Below, piece by piece: positions 56,274 through 64,000 of a DNA stretch of 64,000 nt. Made by a program: the position numbers and the translations under genes. The notes below the pieces were generated by a model that saw only the letters and a program-made list of their open reading frames with translations, was not told where the DNA came from and ran no database searches. Each line of letters begins with the position of its first letter. The stretch's first letter is position 1. The DNA is from Erythrobacter dokdonensis DSW-74 (GTDB lineage Bacteria; Pseudomonadota; Alphaproteobacteria; Sphingomonadales; Sphingomonadaceae), in assembly GCF_001677335.1 (NCBI RefSeq), contig NZ_LZYB01000003.1, forward strand, positions 310,001 through 374,000, read 5' to 3'.

Positions 56274-56546
56274 ATGAAGAAGATTCTCACTGTTGCCGTG
56301 CTCTCCGGCGCTGCGCTGGCTCTGGCGGCGTGCGGCGGCGAAGCGCCCGAAGCTCCGGCGGAGGAACCGGCTGCCGAGGCCGCCGAAGCCGCACCCGCCG
56401 AGGGTGAGGCCATGACCGATGAGGAGGCTGCGGCGCTTGAAGCTGCGGCTGAGGCTGCGGAAGGTACCGACCCCAACGGCAACCCGGTTGGCCCGGCGAT
56501 GGCGCCCGGCAATCCAGTCGGTCCCGAGACCGGCGTCGGCGAATAA
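56274..56546 (+). CDS. Small Ala/Glu-rich lipoprotein
   Basis: A 90-residue lipoprotein. The signal peptide with lipobox ALAAC places Cys at 20; a low-complexity Ala-Glu-Pro stretch follows, then a C-terminal repeat NPVGPAMAPGNPVGPETG (two NPVGP units). ATG 56274 has AAGGGGAAAGAC upstream; ATG 56259 would add five residues. No recognised function. Confidence 0.65.
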   Translation: MKKILTVAVLSGAALALAACGGEAPEAPAEEPAAEAAEAAPAEGEAMTDEEAAALEAAAEAAEGTDPNGNPVGPAMAPGNPVGPETGVGE

Positions 56547-56554
56547 GATGACGC

Positions 56555-56592
56555 GGCAGGCTGGCCACGCATCCAGACACGGCCAGCCTGCC
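56555..56592. terminator. Inverted repeat between convergent genes
   Basis: A perfect 12-bp inverted repeat, GGCAGGCTGGCC (56555-56566) and GGCCAGCCTGCC (56581-56592), with a 14-base loop. There is no T-tract on either side, so it may be a bidirectional or Rho-assisted terminator; it touches the stop codon of the minus-strand protease gene. Confidence 0.55.
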
Positions 56593-58868
56593 TAGCGGCG
56601 CCGCGGATTGTGCGGACGCCCGGCCATCGTGTCGTCGATCCAGTCGCGCACCTTGGCGATCCGGGTATAGCGGCTCGGCACGCCGGTCGTGCCGCAGTCC
56701 TCTCCGGCGCTGACCACCGCGATTACCGTTGGAACGTTGCCGGTATCGCCATAGGTAATCAGCGGACCTCCGCTGTCACCGTAGCATGCCTGGGAGTTAT
56801 CGGGCGCGCTGGCGCACAGAACTGCGCCTTCCAGCAGTGGTCCGCGAAACTTCGTGCGCCGGGTGCAGGCCGCAGGATCCTCCAGCCGCAGCTTCGCGCC
56901 TTTGAGATATGTGCTCGTCTCTCCCTCAAGCGCGGTAAGGCCCCAGCCATAGGTATAGACCGGAAGGCCGTTCGTGATCGTGCGCTTGTCCAGCGAGACG
57001 GGATCCAGCCGGATAGCGCGGATCGAATTGGTCGCCTCGCCTTTGACGCCCGAGCGCGGATCGATCCTCACCAGCGCGATATCGAAAGCCCGGCTCGGCT
57101 CGTGATAGCGCGGGTGGGGGATCGCGCGCAGGATGGGATAGCTTACACCTTCATCGGCCTGGGGATTGTATACCCCGAGCCTGATGCGGTGGCCCGGCCC
57201 GAGCAGCGATTTCTTGTTCTTGTCGACGATGCAGTGGGCAGCAGTAAGAATCCAGCCAGTGGCGACCATCGCGCCGCCGCAGGCTACCCGTGCGCCCGGG
57301 CGCAGGATTTCCGTGCCCAGCCTTTCGGGACGCCACAACAGCGCTTGCCACGGCGCCTGCCCCGGGCGCAGGCGGTAGCCGCCGATCAGCCGCTGCAACG
57401 GATCGCAGATGGTATCCTCGTAGAGTGTGCCCCGGAACGTGACCGCGGTGCTGGTGCAGACCGACTCGCGCCAAGCCCTGCGTTCGGCGGCGTTTTCCTC
57501 GTTGATCCGGCGCTGGCGTTCTTCCAGAGCTTCGGGGTCATCGGGCAGATAGCTATTGTCGGCGACCGGCACGGGAGCCTCGGGATCGGTGGCCGTCCGG
57601 GTCTCAAGCTCGTCGCAGATATCGGTTCGCCCGCTCGCACATGCCGACGCGAGCAGCGGATAGCCCTGTCCGGGATCGCGGGGGAAGCCATCGCCGTCAA
57701 CCAGCCTGCGGCCGAAAGCGATGCATGAACCCGCTTGCCCGCCGGCGCAGCCGGTCCGGTACCAGCGTTCGGCCCGCGCTGCGGCATCGGGCGCGCTGTC
57801 CTGCAGCGCGAGTTCGGCGGCGATAGTGCAAGCCTCGATGATGCCGCCCTCGCACGCTTTGCCCATCGGTGCGCGCGCATCGGCAGCGGACTCCAGTGGC
57901 GATCCCGGCGCCTGATAGAGTTCGCCCAGGGCATAGCAATCCTGCGCCCTGCCTGCCTCGCAGCCTTGCACCAGCAGCGGGCGGGCATGGATTGCTGTCC
58001 GAATGCTGCAAAAGTCCGATTCATTGTCACAGGCCCGGTCGAACAAGGCCAGCGCCTCGACCCGCTGTTCGGGTGGACCGGATCCTTCGGCGAAGACGGC
58101 CATCGCCAGATCATGGCACAGGTAGCCATCGCCTGCGCGGCAACCTAGCGACTGGATCTCCCGAAGTTCGGGTGAGCGAGAATCCTCGTCACGCTCCTGT
58201 TGTTGCGTCAGCCAGCGTGCGTGGCTGACGCAGGATTCGCGGTCGCCTGAGCGGCACAGCCGAGCGAAGACGCGCTGTGCTTCGGTTTGGGCCGCAGCGC
58301 TTTCATCACGCATCGACAAGTCGTCGGCAAGCCTACGGCAGGAGGCGGTTCCGCCTTTCGCACAAGTATCCCGGCGCAGCGCATCGGCGGCCACCTCATC
58401 GGTGCCGTCGAGGATAGCGGCCACCCGCTCGCAGGCATCCAGCACACCGAGGCGGCAGCCGCGATCGAAGGCGCTGCCCGCCTGCTCCAGCATCGCCTTG
58501 TCCTCTTCGCTGAAGGCCACGCGCGGCAAGTAGAGCTGGCCCAGCCCCATGCACGCAGTGCCCTCGTCCGCATCGCAGGCCTCGCGCAGCAGCACTTCGG
58601 CAAGCGGCCGGTTCTGCGGCACGCCGGCGCCGGTCAGATAGGCAAGGCCGAGCGCCGCGCAGCCGCTGCTCTTGCCTTCATCACAAGCCGTCCGGTCTGC
58701 TCTTGCCGCGGCTTCCTCGCGCTCGCGGCGGGCGGGCGACTCGTCGGGGTCAGCGCGTTCTACCAAGGCGCTGCTCGTCGGAAAGCTGCCCGGCGACATA
58801 TCCTGCGCCGCTGCCGGTATCGCGCAGCCCAGGAGCGCTCCCAGCAGCAAAACAAATCCGCGCGCCAT
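56592..58868 (-). CDS. Secreted Sel1-repeat protein with C-terminal trypsin-like serine protease domain
   Basis: A 758-residue protein. Signal peptide at residues 1-21 (MARGFVLLLGALLGCAIPAA). Residues about 55-460 hold a chain of Sel1/TPR-like units rich in Cys (CAALGLAYLTGAGV, CMGLGQLYL, CYALGELYQAPGS). A linker rich in Glu/Arg precedes an S1-family protease domain (about 500-758) with the triad His in GWILTAAHCIVD, Asp in FDIALVRID and Ser in CYGDSGGPLI. The fusion would recruit targets through the repeats and cleave them in the periplasm or outside the cell. ATG 58868 has GGAGACGGGGTG upstream. Confidence 0.88.
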   Translation of the reverse strand: MARGFVLLLGALLGCAIPAAAQDMSPGSFPTSSALVERADPDESPARREREEAAARADRTACDEGKSSGCAALGLAYLTGAGVPQNRPLAEVLLREACDADEGTACMGLGQLYLPRVAFSEEDKAMLEQAGSAFDRGCRLGVLDACERVAAILDGTDEVAADALRRDTCAKGGTASCRRLADDLSMRDESAAAQTEAQRVFARLCRSGDRESCVSHARWLTQQQERDEDSRSPELREIQSLGCRAGDGYLCHDLAMAVFAEGSGPPEQRVEALALFDRACDNESDFCSIRTAIHARPLLVQGCEAGRAQDCYALGELYQAPGSPLESAADARAPMGKACEGGIIEACTIAAELALQDSAPDAAARAERWYRTGCAGGQAGSCIAFGRRLVDGDGFPRDPGQGYPLLASACASGRTDICDELETRTATDPEAPVPVADNSYLPDDPEALEERQRRINEENAAERRAWRESVCTSTAVTFRGTLYEDTICDPLQRLIGGYRLRPGQAPWQALLWRPERLGTEILRPGARVACGGAMVATGWILTAAHCIVDKNKKSLLGPGHRIRLGVYNPQADEGVSYPILRAIPHPRYHEPSRAFDIALVRIDPRSGVKGEATNSIRAIRLDPVSLDKRTITNGLPVYTYGWGLTALEGETSTYLKGAKLRLEDPAACTRRTKFRGPLLEGAVLCASAPDNSQACYGDSGGPLITYGDTGNVPTVIAVVSAGEDCGTTGVPSRYTRIAKVRDWIDDTMAGRPHNPRRR

Positions 58869-59019
58869 CACCCCGTCTCCCGTTTCCCCATTGCGACAAT
58901 GCGCCCTTGCGCGCGGCGCGTCAAACCGCACTTCGCGCGCATCGCCCCTTGTAACTGGGCGAGCCAAGGCGTTAAATGTGGGCCACATGGTCTGCCCGGC
59001 AAGGAGTGACAGCCAACCC

Positions 59020-60999
59020 ATGCATCCCTTGCCTTTCGCCAATCTCGAAGCCGAGTGGCAGCCGCGACTGGCGCTCGGCATCACCGGGCATCGGGCCACG
59101 AACCCTTCCTTCTCCGCCCACGCCGAAGCGATTGCCGCCGCGCTTGACCAGCTGTTCGGTCGGATCGACGCGATCGAGAAGGGCTTTCCCGGCACACGCG
59201 GTACGGTCCGGCTGCACAGCCTGCTGGTGGACGGCACGGATCAGGTCGCTGCCGAACTCGCGCTGGCCCGCGGCTGGGACCTTGCGGTACCCATGCCCTT
59301 TGGCGCCGATCTCAATCTCGCGATCAACGCCCATCCGGTGACCAGCGCGGATGCGGCCGCGCTGTGCCGTGGCGAGCGGGCCGCAGACCCCGAGGTCGAG
59401 CGCCGCGCTGCGGCGATCCGGGCGATCACCACCAAGGCTCAGTTGTTCGAGCTGGCCGATCGCGATGCCGAACTGGAGGCGCTTTTCCTGGCCATGCTCG
59501 ATGCGCCGGAAGACCGCGCCGCGGTGCGGGCTTTCGAGGCGCTGGCCTCTGACAATGTTGCGCTAGCGGGCCGCGTGATGGTCGAGCGCACGGATCTGGT
59601 CATCGCGATATGGGACGGGAAGATTTCCAACCTCCCGGGCGGTACGGGACATACCGTGGTCGCCGCGCTGACGATGGGCACCCCGGTGCTGCTGATCGAT
59701 CCGGCCATGCCGCAAGCCTGGTCGATCCTCACGCGGCCCGAGGAGCTCGGCCATTTCGGTTCCCTCGGCACCGATGCAGCGCGCGATGATGCCCGGTTGG
59801 CGGCAATCATTCGCGCAGCGGTGGTGGTCGAGGGTTGGAGACCGGAGCAACTCGCGCGCGAGCAATGGCGCCCGCGATCAAGCCGTGTTTTCGGTCTATA
59901 CCGCATGATCGAGCAGGTGTTCGGCGATGGCCGACTGCTGCCCGGACGCCTGCAGATCGACTATGAGGCGCCCGACGCCATCGCGGCAGGAAGCGCGGCA
60001 GGCCTGCTCAGGGCAGCACAGGAGGCGCCCGGGGCCGATCTCCGTCTTGCGGCACGACTGCGCGATACGCTGCTGCCGATATTCGCGCGTGCGGACGGCA
60101 TCGCAAGCCGCCTGTCCGATGCCTATCGCAGCGGCATGTGCGTCAACTTCGTGCTGGCGGCCCTGGCGGTGATCGTCGGCCTTGCGTTCTATCCGTTGGG
60201 ACTGGGCAAGGTAAAATGGGTGTTTGCCTCGGTCGAATTGCTGCTGCTGACAGGGATTCTCGCCATCACCTGGGCTGGATCGCGGCGCGGCTGGCACCGG
60301 CGCTGGTTCGAGCTGCGCCGGGTGGCGGAATATCTGCGCCATGCGCCCGCTCTCCTGCTGCTCGGTGTCTCGCGTCCGATCGGGCGCTGGCCGCGCGCAG
60401 GCCGGGAAGGGAGCGAGGGAGAGTGGCCCGAACACTTTGCCCGCCACGCACTGCGCGAAGTCGGCCTGCCGCGTGCGCGCCTGACCCGCGACTATCTGCG
60501 CGCCTGCCTCGAAGGCGTCGTGCGCCCGCATGTTGCGGCCCAGCGTGCCTATCACGAAGCCAAGGCCGAACGGCTGGAGCGGGTTCATCACCGGCTCGAC
60601 CGGGTCGCGGCCACTTGCTTTACGCTCGCGGTGATTTCGGTGCTGGCCTATCTCCTTCTCAAACTCGCAACCGTGACCGCAATTGCGCCCAGGAGCTGGG
60701 CCGATGGGCTCTCCCCGCTGTTCACCTTTCTCGGCGTGGCCTTCCCGACGCTCGGCGCAAACATCGCCGGCGTGCGCTATTTCGGGGATTTCGAGCGTTT
60801 CGGAGCGATCTCGCGCGCGGCTGCGGAACGGCTCGGCGAGGTCGAGAAGCGCATCGACCTGCTGCTGTCCGGTTCCGGGCAGGCGCTGACCTATGAGGCA
60901 GCCGCGGCGCTTGTCCATGCGGTGGACGAAGCGGTGGTGGACGAAATTGAAAGCTGGCAGGCGGTGTTCGGCGCGAAGCACCTGGCGCTGCCGGCCTAA
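59020..60999 (+). CDS. SLOG-domain membrane protein
   Basis: A 659-residue protein. The N-terminal Rossmann-like domain (about 16-235) has GITGHRATNP (20-29), LLVDGTDQVAAELALARGWD (68-87) and LVIAIWDGKISNLPGGTGHT (193-212), the pattern of the SLOG superfamily, which senses or makes nucleotide-derived ligands. Two helices near 374-394 and 400-418, a basic cytoplasmic middle, and two more helices near 530-552 and 565-585 follow. AAGGAG lies 13 bases before ATG 59020. The membrane part may be an effector module comparable to SLATT proteins, but I cannot confirm that. It is divergent from the protease gene. Confidence 0.7.
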   Translation: MHPLPFANLEAEWQPRLALGITGHRATNPSFSAHAEAIAAALDQLFGRIDAIEKGFPGTRGTVRLHSLLVDGTDQVAAELALARGWDLAVPMPFGADLNLAINAHPVTSADAAALCRGERAADPEVERRAAAIRAITTKAQLFELADRDAELEALFLAMLDAPEDRAAVRAFEALASDNVALAGRVMVERTDLVIAIWDGKISNLPGGTGHTVVAALTMGTPVLLIDPAMPQAWSILTRPEELGHFGSLGTDAARDDARLAAIIRAAVVVEGWRPEQLAREQWRPRSSRVFGLYRMIEQVFGDGRLLPGRLQIDYEAPDAIAAGSAAGLLRAAQEAPGADLRLAARLRDTLLPIFARADGIASRLSDAYRSGMCVNFVLAALAVIVGLAFYPLGLGKVKWVFASVELLLLTGILAITWAGSRRGWHRRWFELRRVAEYLRHAPALLLLGVSRPIGRWPRAGREGSEGEWPEHFARHALREVGLPRARLTRDYLRACLEGVVRPHVAAQRAYHEAKAERLERVHHRLDRVAATCFTLAVISVLAYLLLKLATVTAIAPRSWADGLSPLFTFLGVAFPTLGANIAGVRYFGDFERFGAISRAAAERLGEVEKRIDLLLSGSGQALTYEAAAALVHAVDEAVVDEIESWQAVFGAKHLALPA

Positions 61000-61016
61000 T
61001 TGGACAGGCGCAGACG

Positions 61017-61556
61017 TCAGTCTTTCTTCAGTGCCGCGAGCATTGCTGCAAGCGGGCCTTCCTGTTCGCCTTCCCTGACGATCCCGGCGGCCTTGCGCGC
61101 TGCGTCGGCATTGGGCCCTTCGGCATAGGGATCGATCGCCAGGCCCAGCGTCTGCGCGACCGCCTCGCCAAGGTCGAACATGTCGCCCGCATAGCCGATC
61201 TCGTCGCAGTCATCGGCTTCGAGTTCGATTTCGGCATCTTCATCTTCGGGCAGCGAGCGGGCGTCTTCCTCGACGAAGCGCAGATCGATGGGTTCCTCGA
61301 TGGTCACAGGGAAATCCTCGCCCGAGACCGCGCAGGGCTGCATGATGTCCGCCCGCAGGCTGCCTGTCGCACGGATCGCGCGCGGCTTGGCCTCGAGTGA
61401 GACTTCGGCCCGCAGCGAGCGAACCGCGCCCAGGCCGAAGCGTTCCGCCAGCGCTGCACGCTCAACCTCGTCCGCTTCGATCACTACCGGCGCGCCCGGC
61501 AGCGGCCGGGTCTTGATCATCCGGGACAGTTCGGAAGGGGGCAGGGGCATAGTCAC
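61017..61556 (-). CDS. YceD family protein (DUF177)
   Basis: A 179-residue DUF177 protein. It shows LRAEVSLEAKPRAIRATGSL, QPCAVSGEDFPVTIEEPIDL and the acidic EDAEIELEADDCDEIGYAGD. The conserved C-terminal NPYAEGP-like signature is here DPYAEGPNADAARKA. YceD proteins have been linked to 23S rRNA processing. The start is GTG 61556, overlapping the upstream stop (GTGA); ATG 61550 is the alternative. It converges on the SLOG gene with 17 bases between. Confidence 0.88.
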   Translation of the reverse strand: MTMPLPPSELSRMIKTRPLPGAPVVIEADEVERAALAERFGLGAVRSLRAEVSLEAKPRAIRATGSLRADIMQPCAVSGEDFPVTIEEPIDLRFVEEDARSLPEDEDAEIELEADDCDEIGYAGDMFDLGEAVAQTLGLAIDPYAEGPNADAARKAAGIVREGEQEGPLAAMLAALKKD

Positions 61557-62080
61557 CAGATCGCGCTCGCCTTCAGCATATCCTCGTCGCTGAACCGGGC
61601 GAGGCGCTGTGACAGCTTGAGCAGGCGGTCGGCGACCATTGCCGCGCCGGCGGCCTCGTCGGCCCCTTCGGCAAAGGTCACGTTGCGCGCCACGGCTGCG
61701 GTCAACCGCTCTGCGTCGCCCGCATTCAGCGCGCCGCGATAAGCACCAAGCCGCCCGCCAAGCACGCTCATCAGCTTGCCGATGCGCTTGCCCACGACCA
61801 CGTCATTGACGCCGAATTCACGCAGCTGCCCGTCCATGTCCTCGACGAAGAGTTCCGCCAGCAGCGCGCTTTCGGCGCGCATTTCCGAGGCCTCGATACG
61901 CACCATCACGGTGCTTAGTATGGCGGTGATGAGATCGAAGCGTCCGGCGATCGAATCCGCGACACCGCATTCGGCATAATAGGCCGGCTCGCGCGCCAGT
62001 TCGATCACGCGGTGCCAAAGCGGGCGCACGGCTTCGCGCGGGTCGGGAGCGGTGCCCAATAGTCGGGAGAGAAACGACAT
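61553..62080 (-). CDS. Ubiquinol-cytochrome c chaperone family protein
   Basis: A 175-residue helical protein with MSFLSRLLGTAPDPREAVRP, ELAREPAYYAECGVADSIAG, LFVEDMDGQLREFGVNDVVV and GKRIGKLMSVLGGRLGAYRG, the Ubiq_cyt_C_chap (CBP3-like) pattern. It assists assembly of the bc1 complex. ATG 62080 is preferred over 62101. It is coupled to yceD downstream, an order common in Alphaproteobacteria. Confidence 0.88.
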   Translation of the reverse strand: MSFLSRLLGTAPDPREAVRPLWHRVIELAREPAYYAECGVADSIAGRFDLITAILSTVMVRIEASEMRAESALLAELFVEDMDGQLREFGVNDVVVGKRIGKLMSVLGGRLGAYRGALNAGDAERLTAAVARNVTFAEGADEAAGAAMVADRLLKLSQRLARFSDEDMLKASAIW

Positions 62081-62336
62081 TGCGGTGTCCTTGCCTTTCA
62101 ATTGCGCCGGTCCGGCCCTGCGCCCGGGTGCCTCGCAGACTACGCACGCCGCTCCCGTGGGGATGCGTTCAAGCCCGGTTCAAGCCCGCTGCGTCATTAC
62201 GCGCGACTTGCATTGGGCAGATGGTGCGTTGCAAGCTTGTGCCTAGCCCCTTAAAGCGCAAGACCCAAGGGATATGAGACCGCCGCGATCAGCAGGCAAG
62301 AGACGGGACAGACAGGTTTTGACGCGAGTAGCGAAA

Positions 62337-62825
62337 ATGAACTCCGGAGCAGGTCGCAAGACCGGTTTGGCGCGTGCTGCCGTTGTACTCGGCCTGGCCG
62401 CGCTGCTGCCGGCCTGTTCGGCGATCCGCGAATCGCGCGGCTATATCACCGATCCGCTGCTGACCGAGGTTATCCAGCCCGGAATCGACAACCAGCGTTC
62501 GGTCGAAGGCACCCTCGGTCGCCCGACCTTCACCAGCCAGTTCGGTCAGCCAACTTGGTATTATGTCTCCAGCATCACCGGACAGCGGCCTTTCACACGC
62601 CCGCGGATCCGGCAGCATTCCGTGCTTGCGGTGCGCTTTGACGAAGGTGGCCGGGTAATCGAAGTCGATCGCAGCGGAGTGGATCAGGTCGTCTATCTCG
62701 ATCCCGATGGCGACAAGACCCCGACCCTTGGCCGTGAACGCGGCTTCCTTGAAGACCTGTTCGGCAATATCGGCCAGGTCGGCGGTGGAGGCATTCCGGG
62801 GGCAGGTGGACCGGGCGGCCCCTGA
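62337..62825 (+). CDS. bamE: Outer membrane protein assembly factor BamE
   Basis: A 162-residue lipoprotein with lipobox LLPAC and lipidated Cys at 27. The SmpA/OmlA domain is seen in LLTEVIQPGIDNQRSVEGTL, GRPTFTSQFGQPTWYYVSSI and VLAVRFDEGGRVIEVDRSGV. BamE helps the BAM complex insert outer-membrane proteins. The ATG is 62337; TTG 62319 is possible. The C-terminal tail is Gly-rich. It begins 256 bases from the divergent chaperone gene. Confidence 0.92.
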   Translation: MNSGAGRKTGLARAAVVLGLAALLPACSAIRESRGYITDPLLTEVIQPGIDNQRSVEGTLGRPTFTSQFGQPTWYYVSSITGQRPFTRPRIRQHSVLAVRFDEGGRVIEVDRSGVDQVVYLDPDGDKTPTLGRERGFLEDLFGNIGQVGGGGIPGAGGPGGP

Positions 62826-62879
62826 CCTGTCAGTGGCGGCGTGCTTGATCCTGCCGGCGGGCGCGCCATATTCGCGGGC

Positions 62880-63437
<558 letters not shown>

Positions 63438-63451
63438 GCAACCGGAATTCC

Positions 63452-64000
<549 letters not shown>

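Overview
The window looks like the chromosome of an alphaproteobacterium of the Sphingomonadales, probably Erythrobacteraceae. This is inferred from the high GC content, the strong G/C bias at third codon positions (which gives many long antisense reading frames), and gene orders such as ubiquinol-cytochrome c chaperone / YceD / BamE / HslV / HslU. No rRNA, tRNA, CRISPR array or intact insertion sequence was found. Many genes overlap their neighbour by 1-8 bases (ATGA, GTGA, TTGA, TGATG), so the operons are tight.

Layout. (1) 1-1280: tail of a valine/fatty-acid catabolic operon (enoyl-CoA hydratase, 3-hydroxyisobutyrate dehydrogenase). (2) 1297-3770: an O-antigen-ligase-like membrane protein, a partner protein and a small membrane protein. 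(3) 3879-10661: a lasso-peptide (RiPP) gene cluster of split-B type. It holds a B2 protease, a B-ring-forming cyclase (C), a 41-residue precursor (A, at 6425-6550), an HPr-kinase-like tailoring kinase (K), a PqqD-like recognition protein (B1), an ABC exporter (D) and a nucleotidyltransferase (NT). The predicted core GSSGTIRDGGRSRRS has Gly1 and Asp8 for an eight-residue macrolactam and ends in Ser, the residue such kinases modify. (4) 10817-37869: a large exopolysaccharide/capsule locus. It has dTDP-rhamnose genes (rfbACDB), acyltransferases, glycosyltransferases, a pyruvyl transferase, a Wzx-like flippase, a Wzy-like polymerase, a Wzc-like tyrosine kinase, a Wza-like export lipoprotein, UDP-ManNAcA genes (wecB, wecC) and an Alg13/Alg14-like pair. 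Inside it, at 21786-24541, lies a pair resembling the head-spike proteins of the Rhodobacter gene transfer agent (GhsA/GhsB), whose known role is to bind capsule polysaccharide. (5) 37941-41514: sulfate activation (cysD, cysNC, cysQ), on the same strand as the wec genes and directly upstream of them. (6) 41662-43193: CoA-transferase and MaoC hydratase. (7) 43167-48285: a four-gene tripartite ABC efflux operon under a divergent TetR regulator with two tandem operator-like palindromes. (8) 48392-54139: housekeeping genes (ftsH, a DUF3667 protein, a ParA-like ATPase, rpoZ, a phospholipase-D-family enzyme). (9) 54234-60999: an accessory patch with a TIR-TolB-TPR protein, a small lipoprotein, a Sel1-repeat/trypsin fusion and a SLOG-domain membrane protein. 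(10) 61017-64000: housekeeping genes (yceD, ubiquinol-cytochrome c chaperone, bamE, hslV, start of hslU).

How it works together. The EPS locus appears to make a Wzy-type polysaccharide containing rhamnose and N-acetylmannosaminuronic acid, with acyl and pyruvyl decorations and possibly sulfate (inference from the adjacent PAPS operon). The GTA-spike-like pair within it may recognise that same polymer. The lasso cluster next door is self-contained and is the strongest candidate for an undescribed natural product: a lasso peptide predicted to be phosphorylated on its C-terminal Ser and perhaps modified further by the nucleotidyltransferase.
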